This document shows, one piece after another, positions 23,188 through 34,897 of a DNA stretch of 64,000 bases (position 1 is the stretch's first letter; each line of letters starts with the position of its first letter). This DNA comes from Paracyclopina nana (Eukaryota; Arthropoda; Copepoda; Cyclopoida; Cyclopettidae). Both the position numbers and the translations under genes were made by a program. Location: assembly GCA_019096065.1 (NCBI GenBank), contig JAGUCH010000003.1, forward strand, positions 3,038,001-3,102,000, in the 5' to 3' direction. Below the pieces are notes generated by a model that did not search any database, was not told the origin of the DNA, and saw nothing but the letters and a program-made list of their open reading frames with translations.

Positions 23188-26100
23188 GTCCCACCGCGGA
23201 TGGGAGAGGTTGTTGTTCTCTTCTATGCAGCTGGCCTTCTTGACCTTGGTGGTCTTGGATGAGTACCGAAATTTGAGAATTTTGGCTCCGATTCTTTGGC
23301 TGCAACGATAAAGCAGTGTTAGTTTTGCATTACACAGAATGCCACGTTCTACTTTTATTACTTATGCCATCATGCACACAGTTTGTTTACCTCGTGACTT
23401 TATGCTGCGCGCGTGCGTGCGTTGAAGTCACCAAGATATTAGAAAAGGCGAAATAAGTGGTTAAATGCTTGTTTAGGGCCAAGTCGCTCAATTTGCACTG
23501 GGGTCTGGCCAATGCCGCAGGGTCATATGAAAATGGACCCGGCCGTGAGCTCTGGACCACGAATCGACAATGCAATGTTGTGCTCGTCGCGGAATCTACC
23601 TGGACACCACGCAAGGCTTGCTTATTCCGAATCCAGTTGTAAGTATGTTGGCTATAGAGCTGCATAAACCGGACGACGCATTCTGCCACTACTACACAAG
23701 ATATCTGCTTGATTGATCTTATCTCTGCGCAAAGCTGCACAGATGTCTTGATTACTTTCTACTAAATGTGCAGCAGCAGCAAATCGTCGCGACTTTGGAT
23801 CGTTGTAGCAAATGACGAAATGTGCTCTCGTGTGCGGTTTGAGCCTCGTTTTTCAGCGGGCCACAAAACTGAGGGGACCCCCTGGAATTCCCTTCTGAAT
23901 GAGAGCACGTGGGCGTTGCTGCTTTTAGCGCGTTGTGACAACCACGAAAAAGGCCTCGTTCTGCGCTTGTCATGGTAATTAATGGAGAAGAAAAAGACCG
24001 GGAGAAATTTGGGCCCACAAATATGAAATCGTCTAATGAATATGCCTTCAGTATACTATTTTTCCTTCACATTAGCATATGGTCATAAACTGTAAACTAT
24101 GCGGGGAGGAAAATCTGGCTGGATTTAACAATATCTTGCAAGGTCAGCCGCTATTTCGAATGACTGCGCGTGATTTGACCACTGATATGTAATCATAGCC
24201 CTCGATGGACAAGGGAAATGTCCCTCTTTCCTGCATTCTTTCATCAAGCCGGTGATTTTTTTGGCAGCATCGGCCACATGAGGAATGCTCCAATGCCGAT
24301 TTCACAAGCATGAAAATTTTATTTTTTTCCAGGTCAAGAAAGTTGGTTTTTCTTTCTTTCTTCTCACTCCATAAATAAATTCCACTCAATCATGTTAACA
24401 AATATTGAAGTGCATTCTATATGCCACGAGGAATTGATGAGGCATGATTTATTTGTCGATCGAGCCAACAAAAAAATCACATCAATAATATGCAAATTGG
24501 CCCGAGAAGGAATTGCGGGGGCGGCTGATCATGGGGCTCTTTTCACCGCGCACAGTGTGAATTATGGCCGCGCTTATCGACTAGCACATATAGAATCTGT
24601 AGGGCCCATTATTCAAGGAAGCAGTTTTTCAATAATGGAGTCTTTTTCTCATGAATGCAACATTATTACCATGTCAGCCTTGAGCATTGTGTCTGTGTTT
24701 CTGAAAAAACAGTTCCCCGGCCTCGATATTTGAATTGACCAGTTTTCGATTTCACTTCCTCCGAAAAAAAGCCTTCCGGGAGGATCACTTGACCACAACA
24801 ATTCGCGAGCTGGCCTGGCAAAAAATTGCGCCAGAGAAATTGGATCACAAATAGAAAATTGCCATTTGAATTAAGCCATTTTGAATTGTAAAATCGCGTC
24901 GCGGTTTCATGGCCACATTTTATTGAGTTTTATGGTGTACATTAACTCTTACCAAAGGTAAACAGAAAATGATGCGTCGTCACATGTTGACAGCTTATGA
25001 GGCACTCAAGGATCACATCGTATTATCCACCATTATGCTGCACGAAATTGAACTACATACTGAAGGAAACAGATGGAATTGAGGACTGCAGACGACGACG
25101 AGGGAAAAAAGTTTCGGAACTTGCGCGAGCTTCGCGACTCGAGCGCTCGAGTAATCTAGACCAACGCACGTGCATCTACAAGGTAGCATGTAAGGCTGAC
25201 TGATTTTTTTTCCGCTGCGCCAAAGCGATCATCATCATGCAACTGTACAAAATACTCAATTACCAACCCTAATTCACTGCACTTATAAAGCCATTTTCGA
25301 GAGTGAGGCATCCTCGCTTTGAAGCTTGGATTGCAGATAAAAAGTTCCCACTTGCGCATTTGATGGCTTCATAATAATTACTGAACATATGTAAAGCTTC
25401 ACTGAACTTGCATATCTGCTAGTGAAAGCGGATTAACTTTCCTTTCGGTCAGATTCGTCTTTTCGAAGAGTTTCCAGCTTGGAAAGTGCGGAAATTCGTG
25501 CCTGCCTAAATTCGGCTAAAATTGTGTGAATTGCACTTATACCACCAAAACTTCGGTGACGGGTCTTCACGGAATTTGTCGGCGCGGCGGCATTTGCCCC
25601 CGTGGATTTTGCGAGCATGCAATGTATTCTACATTTTCACATTTGCGTGAAAAATCGTAAGATGAGATGTTACTCGTAGAAGTTGCGCAAAATAAAATCC
25701 ACGTCAAGGGTAATCACATGCGCGAGCTAATTGCTCGAGCTCAAGGCTTTAACTCTGATCATCGCACATGTTTCCTATTTTTCCCTACAGATGTCGAGAC
25801 AAACAAGCGTGATTAAACGGTGACTTGTCACATCGCATCTCTGTCCACGCAGAGCTATGGGAACTACTTCAATGTAGCTTCAAGCCCTGAGTACCGCTAC
25901 TAGATGGACTGCCATAATTCTGCCAATAACGTGGGAAAACTTCGCATCAATCTCTCGTACAGTCCACTGTGTTTGTCCGCGAGCTGCAAAAATGGCGAGG
26001 ATTTTTTGGTATAATCATCAAGATCCGAGCAAGTGCGAGCGCGGCTGCAGTGCTTTGATGCAAAAAGTGGACGATCAATTTGAGCTGCTAAAAAACATTG

Positions 26101-27652
26101 CTTCTAGCCTGGAAATCTGTGGAGCTGAAACACATGATGCCAGCACATCATCCCATTAAAGCTTCAGACCTGAAATGGCTATTGGTTCTTTTGGAAAGAA
26201 AAGTTTTCCACCATCAGGGAAAACAAGAGTACCGTTTTTTCCACAACTAATTTGCTGCTGCTGCTGCTGTTAGCTTTTAAGTGATTTTCGAGCCAAGTCA
26301 TGCGAGCTGCTGCAATGTCATGTGTAGGTGCAAATTTGCGAGCTCCACATTCACCCTTGAGCATATTGAAAGCGTATCCCTGAATGTACGCTATGCGTGC
26401 CGCAGGGGCGTGTACGACTGCGAGTAATGAAGCCAAAAATGTACATAATTTGGGTTGCTGAAGGTGGCCTCAAAACTGCGATGAATGAGCGCTAATAAAG
26501 CACCTAATAGTTACTCCAAAGCTAATTTAGCCTTGGTAAACCATGATCAAATTGCGTGACACTACAACGATGAGTATTCTATGATGGTGTCAGGTGAACA
26601 ATGGCACCAACCAAACGATACCAGACAAATTGTTCGCAACTCCAATGACAATGAAGGAGTCTTTTTTTCCGCACACTTCTAAGCTAAACTCCATGAAAAT
26701 GGTGATAATTCACAGTATAAAAATCGCCTATGGCCAGAAAAAGAAACTGTAATCTTCGAACCGCAAAAAGTAAAAGAGTTGGACAACATGCCATCGACTC
26801 GTTCACATAGGTATAAGAAGAGCCTTATCATAAATACTAGTGAGCTGCGTTATTCTGAACAAAAAACAACGCGAGTCATTCGAGATTGATGGATGATGTC
26901 ACGTTAAAAATGCACGAAAACCACATGAGCCGATGAAGATAATCCGACAAAATGCTGAATGCACAATTTCCTTCATTTGATACCGGTTTTCAAGGTTCTT
27001 CACGCCAATTTAACAATGCTTTGCGGACTTACCATTCAGCGAGTGGTTTAGGCCATCACCGGATCGAGTAGCAGCCATGAAACTGAAATTGGCCTGACAG
27101 CTTGACAACTGCCAAAAGAGCCACACAAAAGTGACCTCCACAAGAAAACTTAGTTGACTTGATGATTCACTTTAAGCCATCACTTCGAGCTTCCGACTTT
27201 CGATCGTGAAGCTGTCATCGTTTGTTGTGGCCTCAGAAAGTTCGAGGTTTGGTCAATTTGTTGCTTACGCTAGCCAAAAATAATGAACATTGGTAATATT
27301 TCTCGGTAAATGGAAGGTAATGGAATGATTCATAAACTCTTCCATTTGACGAACACGAGCATATCGATAACTGTCTAGTGTCTACTGAGCTAGAATAAAA
27401 GATTATAAAAATGGCGGGAAAAAATGATTTTTAAATTTCGATATCGGTAAAAACGGTAAAGAAAAGGAGTTGAATTACTTTCACATTAAATCTCAAAATT
27501 CAGGGTTAATGGCATAACAAGAATATATCTTGAGAACATGTCTAAACTTATGTACTCTTGAAAGTTTTTTTAAGTCGCCCCCTCGTAAATTTCAAAATAT
27601 TGCGCCTTTCTTCAGAATCCACAGTCCAGTCTCCAGGTATTGCTGATCAAAA
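23188..27652. other. 4.5 kb region with no recognisable gene
   Basis: The longest gene-poor stretch here. It begins with the NUDT18 promoter (GC-rich to about 23600) and ends with the POC1 5' UTR. In between I found no tRNA, no tandem array and no coding frame with family features; a 113-codon frame at 24392-24733 has no support. Base composition is patchy and not repetitive, which would fit regulatory DNA, a noncoding RNA or introns of an unseen gene. A short GCGCGTGCGTGCG alternation sits at about 23408. Confidence 0.45.
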
Positions 27653-28969
27653 ATGGCTGGAGATCCTGACCTCATACATAAACTGAAGGGTCTCAAGGAC
27701 ACCGTTCTAGACATTGACTACATATCTAAAACAAACCAAGTGGCAGCCGCCTCCAATGACAACTCTGTCTTCGTTTGGGCCCTGGAGAACCCGAGCAACA
27801 TCAGGGCCTACAAGTAACATTTTTTTAACTCGCTTTTAACTCGGTAGATCATTTTTTCATAAATCAAGGTTTTGCGGCCATTCTTCGCCGGTGACAGGAG
27901 TCCGGTTTTCACCGTCGGGCCATTTGTTAGCATCTTGCTCAAGAGACAAGACTGTCCGTTTGTGGGTCAACAACGTTGAAGGCCGTAGCTCCGATTTCAA
28001 GGCCCATACATCTGCTGTGCGGAGCATCGATTTTAGCCCCGACGGACTGAATCTCGCCACAGCATCCGAAGACAAGTCCGTCAAGCTTTGGGCAGTGTCC
28101 AAGCACAAATTCATCAACTCTTTCGTCGGTCATAATTCCTGGGTGCGGACAGCCAAATTTTCTCCAGCTGGTGACATCATTGCCACGGTATCTGATGACA
28201 AGACAAACCGCATATGGGACGTCAAGAGTGGGAAAGAAATCCATGCGTTCCAAGAAACCAAAGGATTCGCTACCCACGTGGACTTCCACCCGAGTGGAAC
28301 TTGTATTGGCGTGGCCACTTCTGACAAAAAAGTCAAAGTATACGACATCCGCATGAATAGACTGCAACAACTTTACAGCAGCCACGAGGGGCCTGTCTCA
28401 CAGGTGAAATCAAGGCAAATGCTGCATTTACTCTTTGAAAGTGCTTGTATGTATCTTTTTTTCAGGTTTCATTTCATCCTTGCGGAAATTATTTGGTGTC
28501 TGGATCCCAAGATGGCAGCATCAAGATCTTCGATTTGCTTGAAGCACGTCCTATTTACGATGTTTTGGGCCATAAGAGCTCAGTGACATGTGTCAAGTTC
28601 TCCTCAAAGGGCAACTACTTTGCTTCAGGCAGCGAGGATAAAATTGTCTACATATGGAAAACAAACTTTGATGCTATCGATGAGGAGCTCGAGATTGGCA
28701 AAAACTCTTCATATGGTAAGGTACGGTATTCAATTGAGGCAGCCGAGGACAATTCAGAGTCTGACCAAGAAAATACTAAGCCCCAAAATGAAGTGTTATC
28801 CGAGCAGCCAATCAAAAGCAAAAATATTGTGGAAGAAAATAGCAACAGCTCTGAGTTGGCCAAATTGAACACTAAGATGGATATGATCATGAAAACCCTC
28901 GTCTTAATGGACAAGAGGCTTACTCTGGTCGAGGATCAATTAAGAAAGTCGTCTGATAATGTTGAATAA
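27653..28969 (+). CDS. Poc1: Centriolar WD40 protein POC1
   Basis: Centriole and basal-body protein needed for centriole stability and ciliogenesis. Exons 27653-27813, 27869-28403 and 28466-28969 give 399 residues. Seven WD40 repeats occupy roughly residues 1-300, recognisable from repeated LASCSRDKTVRLW, LATASEDKSVKLW, ATVSDDKTNRIWD, VSGSQDGSIKIFD and ASGSEDKIVYIW. The C-terminal POC1 coiled coil is present (MIMKTLVLMDKRLTLVEDQL), matching the domain that distinguishes POC1 from other WD40 proteins. An acidic linker lies between. The first exon (MAGDPDLIHKLKG) is supported by phase and by the WD blade it completes. The stop lies 19 nt from the ARP6 stop on the other strand, so the 3' UTRs must overlap. 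Confidence 0.95.
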
Positions 28970-28988
28970 ATTTTTTTACCTTTTGCTA

Positions 28989-30456
28989 TTACAAATAATA
29001 CCGTTCTTGACATACACTGTGGCCGCGTTCCAAAAACTCGTTTCTCGTCACTGAAATGCTAACAAATACTGGGTCATTCGCCAATGCAGCACCTCCAGAC
29101 CAGGCATAGCCGATAGGGTCATTTGGTAGGCGAACAACAACCTGTAAATTATAAAACAGATTACTAGTCACCAATAAAAGTAGGAAACATATTTTCTTCT
29201 CTTACGTCATAAGCGTCAGGGGCCAAAGCTCGTACTTCTCGTTCAACCCTTTCACGAATGTTGGGGATACAAGCATTTCCTCCGGTGAGGACAATATTTC
29301 TGAACAGCCAAGGCTGAGCATCTGTTTCGCAAAGCAGTACAGACTCTACAATTGACTCGGCAATTCCACATTGAACGATGCCAACGTCCGAAGGGCTGAA
29401 AAGCAATTCGGGCACTGAAAATCGCTCGTTGTTCAGCCTTATTGTTTGCTCCACTAGTTCTTCGTTATCCGACGTCTTTCGACCAGTCTGCTCAGCTGGC
29501 TTCAAATAGCCCCTCTTGATGGAGGTGAAATCGGGCAACACGTAGTCACGAGAAATTTTGAATTGAAAGTCAGGGTTGCGTTTGAGGTTAACTGAGCTTT
29601 CCACGTGCGCTTGTTTAATGTCATTTGCATAGTCGAGTGAGACATAACAAGAGTCCTCTTTACATGCATTCATAACATAGGTCTGAAATGATCAGAAAGT
29701 CAAAAATTTCAAAAAAACCACCTTAAATTCAATATGAGATACCTCGTCAAGAACATGAATTTGTCGATAAGAGATTATTTCTTTTAGATGGTTGGTCAGT
29801 AATTTGCCTCCTATGTCAATACGCTTAACCGCCTCCCTGACCCTCTTCCCACGGACATATGGGGCGATGTGAGTAAAGCTATAGCCAGAGTCGACCACTA
29901 AGCAGCATTGCTCCTCAGGAAATTGAGTCTTGTTTTTGTAGCAACTCAAATCGGCGGGATTTGTGCGGAAAATCTTGTCAAACCCGTACTCTTCAAAAAG
30001 AATTTCACTCAGGCCTTCTTGAATGGATGCAAAGTTGAAATACGGCTCGGTGAAAATGAGGTCAAACTCTGACAAATTAGCGTCCATTTTGAAGCAGTTG
30101 GAACCGAATAGATAGTCCCACACGGTTTTTTGGTGGTCCCAATTGACCAGGTAGCCTTTTTGAAAAGGCAACATATAGTATAATCCACTCAAATCCCTGC
30201 AATCGTCCATTTGATCGCCGATGAAAGCCCGCCGCTTTTCACTTTTAGCTTTGGTGATGCAATTAGGAATTATCCTCGGGCTCGCCATGTTGGCGTCACC
30301 GGCTTTTATGTGACCTCCACCGTTGTCTAGCACAAAAATGTGCGAATTTTTCAACACTGGCATCATTGACGGACAAATGCTATCAAAACTTGGTTTTATT
30401 TTTTTGAGCGTTTGTAGCAACTTTACTTTAGCGACTTTTGTGTTGATTGTTGACAT
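28989..30456 (-). CDS. Arp6: Actin-related protein 6 (SWR1/SRCAP subunit)
   Basis: Nuclear actin-related protein that, with SWC6/ZNHIT1, helps the SRCAP/SWR1 complex deposit H2A.Z; in Drosophila Arp6 is linked to heterochromatin. Exons 30456-29743, 29682-29206 and 29141-28989 give 447 residues. ARP6 motifs are clear: FVLDNGGGHIKAG, IPNCI, FQKGYLVNWD, FTEPYFNFASIQE, VDSGYSFTHIAPY, GGKLLTNHLKEIISYRQ, YVLPDF, NIVLTGGNACIPN and IGYAWSGG. Relative to human ACTR6 (396) there is an N-terminal extension of about 30 residues ahead of an alternative Met pair at residues 31-32; starting there would give 416. The extension is open and in frame, but basic and unconserved, so the true start is uncertain. 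Confidence 0.93.
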
Positions 30457-30989
30457 AAAAAAGTAATGAAACAGCTTATTTTAAGGCACTTAGCGGAGAC
30501 ATTATGCTCAAAATTACTTTAGTCATTCATCAAGGTCAGCTAAAGTTCGGATTTTGAATTGAAAATTGTTTGATTTAAAAATGCGTATGGTGTTATAATA
30601 GTTGCTACTGTTATTTCTCAGGTTAAAATGATTTTTTTACAGGAATTGTCTTAATTGTTGTTATTTTGCAAAGCCAGAAGCGAAACACACTTTATTTGCT
30701 GAGGCCAATGTATGTTGCACAATCAATCAGCGTATAAGAACGGAGTCTTGTTAGCTCATATGATTTTTAAAGTAAAATTGATAATTTATTGCCATCCTTT
30801 GTGTTCTCACGTTTTTGGTGAATGGATGAAAATGTGAATGATTCCCTTGCAAAATAAATGGATTGACTTAGTTTTCTTGGCCTAATTTGTCAGTGTCAAT
30901 CCCGTGACTTGAGAGAAGACTTCAGAGTTCACTCATTCCCGCATCACTCGCTCAACTTTTGAGGTTTCGCCCGTTTTATTGCTATAACA
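30457..30989. other. Divergent promoter region of ARP6 and V-ATPase G
   Basis: 533 bp between two head-to-head genes. It is AT-rich near ARP6 and less so near the V-ATPase start, where the 5' UTR of subunit G probably begins after about 30900. No motif stands out. Confidence 0.5.
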
Positions 30990-31346
30990 ATGGCGTCTCA
31001 AACTCAAGGCATTCAACAACTTTTGGCAGCCGAGAAGCGAGCCGCCGAAAAAGTGTCCGAGGCGAGGAAGCGCAAGAATCGAAGATTGAAGCAAGCCAAA
31101 GAGGAGGCTCAGGCTGAAATTGAGAAATACAAAGCTGAACGCGAGGCTCAATTCCACGATCACGAAGTTCGCTATGCTGGGTCAAAAGGCGACGTTGCTG
31201 CCAGAATTGATGCAGATGCCAAAGCTCGTATCAGCGCCATGGATGCTTCCGTCAATGCCAACAAGGCAAAGGTCATTTCTGGGCTGATTGATGCCGTGTG
31301 CAACATTGAGCCTCGTGTGCATGTCAACTATCGCCCCTCTGCTTAA
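30990..31346 (+). CDS. Vha13: V-type proton ATPase subunit G
   Basis: Small peripheral-stalk subunit of the V1 sector, pairing with subunit E to hold the catalytic head against rotation. A single exon encodes 118 residues, the usual family length (about 117). Family signature: MASQTQGIQQLLAAEKRAAE, then a long charged helix with KRKNRRLKQAKEEAQAEIE, and the C-terminal VISGLIDAVCNIEPRVHVNY. The start is unambiguous because the first residues are conserved. AATAAA at 31422-31427. It converges with SAAL1 (123 bp between stops), so their 3' UTRs nearly meet. Confidence 0.97.
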   Translation: MASQTQGIQQLLAAEKRAAEKVSEARKRKNRRLKQAKEEAQAEIEKYKAEREAQFHDHEVRYAGSKGDVAARIDADAKARISAMDASVNANKAKVISGLIDAVCNIEPRVHVNYRPSA

Positions 31347-31469
31347 ATGAGCAATTTTCAGTTGCATTTTGTGATCTGTTCCCGATTTATTTAAGATTTA
31401 GCAGACGATTCAATGTTATGAAATAAAAGTAAGCGAATCGAGAAACGCCCAGCTAAGCCAACTAATAAT

Positions 31470-32597
31470 TTATTCAGTTTTGGATAGGCTGTCGACAATA
31501 ATGCCCAAGACAGGTCGATTCAACAGCTCTTGGCTAGAAAGGATTGATGCAGAATGCTGATTCACGAACTGAAGCAAGAAACTCTTGATAATCTCTAATG
31601 CAAAACGGTCGTCATCAGACGTGAGTGCTGATTGAGATGAATGGCGAAAGTAAATTTGGCCTATTAGCTCAAAGCTTTCAATGTGACAGACACTTGTCCA
31701 CAGACTGGCACAGATCTTAGCACAAGATTTCACTGAATTCAACTCAAGATCACTGCTCGTCTTTAAGTATCTTGAGATAGTCTCACAAATCTGCTCACTG
31801 TGCTCTGATTGCAAAACTTGCGGGACTTCGTCAATGAAGTCAAACAGAAGATGGAAAATTTCGACAATGAGAAAAGACGTCTTTTCGTCTTGATAGTCGA
31901 GTGCCTGCTTTAACGCTTCATTGATGAATCCCAAAGCGGGGGGTGACAAGAGGGAATCCAACTTCCCCACTGGATCGTTTGTCTCTGAAGCCAACTCCAA
32001 CACAGAAAAGAGGTAGCGTGATGATTTGTGTAACAGTTCATGGTTAAGAGTCGATGCCATGATCAAAGTGACGTTGAGAGCGAGCGAAAAGTTGTGTTCA
32101 ATCTGATCCACGCTCTCGTCAAAGTCACTGCACTCCATGAGGCAATCGTTGAAAATGGTCAGGTATTGGAAAGCTACAACGAGCACTTGAACATAATCGG
32201 GGTCCTGGTTGCATTCTTGGTTCAACTTTGCACTAGGAATGTCAACAGCAGAGCTTTCGTACCTGAACACTGCGAACTCCTGTTTCAGCATATTGGCTAG
32301 AATCACCAATGCGAATTCTTGCACTCTAAGTGAAACTCGGTCTTTTAGCAACAATGCTAACAACTCAAATTGAGCTCCAGCGTCTATGGCCAAAAAGGAG
32401 GCCACTTCAAGGTCGGTAGACATATCAGATATTGATTCCAAATCTTGCAAGTGATTATCAGGGTCGTGCTGGATGCATTCCAGAGTCTGCAAAAGCCACT
32501 TTTTACTGTACAATGTTGACCCGATTGCGTCTTGAGACAACTGCTCTTCCAGTTCATGAAGAGCTGAGATTTCATCGGCCTCCTGGTTGTGGCTCAT
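31470..32597 (-). CDS. SAAL1: SAAL1-like protein (serum amyloid A-like 1)
   Basis: Homologue of SAAL1, a helical-repeat protein linked in vertebrates to cell proliferation; biochemical role not established. One exon of 375 residues, shorter than the human protein (474). The family anchor IGSTLYSKKWLLQTL is at residues 26-40, followed by DMSTDLEVASFLAIDAGA and a series of armadillo-like helices. The stop codon TAA overlaps an AATAAA signal (31474-31469 on this strand). The most notable point is upstream: only 8 nt separate this ATG from the stop of the zinc-finger gene on the same strand, leaving no room for a separate promoter or 3' end. The sequence just before the ATG ends in TAG, a possible but weak splice acceptor. 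Confidence 0.85.
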   Translation of the reverse strand: MSHNQEADEISALHELEEQLSQDAIGSTLYSKKWLLQTLECIQHDPDNHLQDLESISDMSTDLEVASFLAIDAGAQFELLALLLKDRVSLRVQEFALVILANMLKQEFAVFRYESSAVDIPSAKLNQECNQDPDYVQVLVVAFQYLTIFNDCLMECSDFDESVDQIEHNFSLALNVTLIMASTLNHELLHKSSRYLFSVLELASETNDPVGKLDSLLSPPALGFINEALKQALDYQDEKTSFLIVEIFHLLFDFIDEVPQVLQSEHSEQICETISRYLKTSSDLELNSVKSCAKICASLWTSVCHIESFELIGQIYFRHSSQSALTSDDDRFALEIIKSFLLQFVNQHSASILSSQELLNRPVLGIIVDSLSKTE

Positions 32598-32605
32598 TCT
32601 ACAAG

Positions 32606-34727
32606 CTATTTCTGGTACACTTTCCGAATAATGCCAATTCTTCTGATGGTTTTCGGCTCCTCTCTAATCGGCTGAGTAGGGGAATATAGAGGCTTGCAAA
32701 AGTCCTTTCTCCTCCTGTGGTTAGTGAAATCTCTCTGCGTTGAAAAGTCTTTCGCACATATGTTGCAGTGAAGAGACACAGTGGGCTGAAACTTGCGGCT
32801 CGGGCCCGGAGATGGGCGACTACTTGGGAGTTGTGCGATGGCTTGCAAGTTATTCTGCAATACTATTTGGGTTGGGCGATCTTGGGTCACAGCCATGGCA
32901 GTTGGCTTGTCCAACTCATGATCATTGATTAGATGCTTCTCCAAGTCCTCAACGATATTCTGAAAAAGAAGGAAAAAAGAGTAAAAAATTTGCTATATCG
33001 CTTCAAGAGTCAACGCTTACATCGCAATATTCACATCGTAGCATCACATGAGCCCGTTTGTGAACTGTGGCCCCCACAGTGGAAACGAGTGGCGTTTCTC
33101 TCTGGTGAAAATGCTTGTAGTGCACATGCAGTAGCTCTGGCGAATGGTAAGTTTGCGAACACTTTGGACAACCGAGTTTGTACCCAGGATGCACTGATTT
33201 GAAGTGGCTCAAATAGTCCTTTTTGTTTCTAGATGGTAGCCCGCAAATTGCGCACTGTTTGAAGCCAGGATCTTGAGAAACGACAATCTCGTCAGAACCT
33301 TGGTCAACGTTCTCGTGAGCAGTCTTGAAGTGTTCACCGAATTCGTCAGCTAGGAACGTCTCCCAACAGCGGTTGCATTGAATAAGTGTACCCGGTTGCA
33401 ATGCAGAAATGGCAGATTGGTTGAGAATTACCTAGAAAAATTGGAGATCAGAAATCATCTTTAAAAAAGCAAAAATCTTAAGGAAAGCATTCACAGAATT
33501 TTCAATAATCACTCCAGTGGCACTAAGAGCTTTTTGAAAAATCTTATGGACCATCTTGTGGGGCTACCCCTAGATAGTCCCATGCCAAAGCAACTATAAT
33601 CGACCCATTTTTAGGCCATTGTTAGGCCCCCAAAGGGTGTCTAAGGAAATGGGATAAAAGTTGTCGTCATGCATGCCCACTGTGCTCCATGGGGCAAAAT
33701 GCAAATTTTAGGGGTTAACTTGGGAGCAAAATTGAGAGAACTTCCCATGGATGAATTTTGTTCATTTTTTGCACAGAGTCAGTCAAAAATGAGTACTTTC
33801 AAATAAAAAAATGGTCCATTTTCGTTTGAAGCCAGATATTGTCCATCAAAGTTTTGCAACCAAAACGCTACCAAAACAAAAAATGATCATAGTAAATTTT
33901 GTTTACACATATTATAATTATAATATTTCATTTTTAGGTCATGAATCTGAAGTTTGTTAAACAAAGTTATATTGACTAAAAAGGGTAGATAAAAGTTGCT
34001 TCAAATGGCTGTGAGAGGGGTCCAAAGTTTTACTACATAAGAATTTCCCAAAACTTTTAGGGCCAATATCTCCCTTCCCAGGGGCCCAAGGGCACAACCC
34101 TTTAGCATGGTGACTATCTAGGGGCAGCCCCACAAGATGATCCATAAGATTTTTCAAAAAGCTCTCAGTGCCAATGGAGTGATTATTGAGAATTCTGTGA
34201 ATGCTTTCCTTAAATGCTTTACCTGCTTTTGCTGCTCAGCAGATTCAGAAGGAGGGACAATTACATAAGTTTCGTCCTTCCTTAGCTCAATTTCAGGGGA
34301 AAGGTGCTGAAACTCTTGCGAGTTGTTTTCTTCAGCTGGCTCCTCAAGTTCGGTTTCGTCAGTTGACTGCGCCTCAGTCTCTGCTTCCGTCTCTGTTACT
34401 TCTTGATCATCTTCGTTGGGAACATATACGTACCTCTGGTATTCGCCAGATTCATCGTCATATACGAAGACTTCTTGGCCTTCGGTGTTTAACAATATTT
34501 GCCCATTCTCATCAGTGATGACTTGCTGAAGGGACTCATCAGTTTGAACGACCTCTTGATATTCAACTCCGTCAGCTTCTATTGGAGTAAAAAAGTAATA
34601 CATTGACAACAAAAAACAAAGTCCAGAGTAAGGGTATTTTACCTTCGCTATTTAGCACAATTTGCTCATCTCCGTCTTGAACATACCGATATACCACGCC
34701 ATCTTTGACAATTTGTCCACCTTCCAT
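32606..34727 (-). CDS. C2H2 zinc-finger protein upstream of SAAL1
   Basis: Predicted 401-residue nuclear protein. Exons 34727-34643, 34578-34223, 33431-33021 and 32959-32606; all phases agree. The N-terminal 140 residues contain a loose internal repeat (DEQIVLNSEG versus NGQILLNTEG; VYRYVQDG versus YQRYVYVPN) and are acidic. Five C2H2 or near-C2H2 fingers follow: CNRCWETFLADE, CAICGLPSRNKK, CPKCSQTYHSPE, CEYCDNIVEDLE (across the last intron) and CNICAKDFSTQ. I do not recognise an orthologue. Intron 2 is long (791 bp) only because a 728-bp MITE sits inside it. The frame is open upstream of this ATG to an acceptor at about 34755, so there is an upstream exon, probably 5' UTR. The last codon is 8 nt from the SAAL1 start. 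Confidence 0.82.
33482..34209. mobile_element. 728-bp MITE with long terminal inverted repeats and TTAA target duplication
   Basis: Nonautonomous DNA transposon. The two ends are inverted copies of about 100 bp, beginning GGAAAGCATTCACAGAATT on the left and its complement on the right, and continuing through AGAGCTTTTTGAAAAATCTT. Direct TTAA copies flank it at 33478-33481 and 34210-34213. A TTAA target duplication is typical of piggyBac and Kolobok superfamilies; the termini do not match the usual CCY start of piggyBac, so I leave the superfamily open. No coding frame inside. It lies in an intron of the zinc-finger gene, starting 9 nt from the intron's donor. A shortened relative is at 43557-43766. 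Confidence 0.9.
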
Positions 34728-34897
34728 AATTTTATGCCATTCAAGTTGGTGCACTGAAAGAATAAAATAATTGCATTTTATGTTTAGTTTCAACAATTGG
34801 CTACAAAAATGTTTTTTTTTTTTTTTTGACACATAGCATTTTTCTTATCATTTCTTGCTTTCATTTTCACTGCGAGTCTTGCACCATGCATTGACTT

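Noticed and set aside
24392-24733. 113-codon open frame
   Set aside because: No domain, signal, splice partner or neighbour support in an AT-rich intergenic region.
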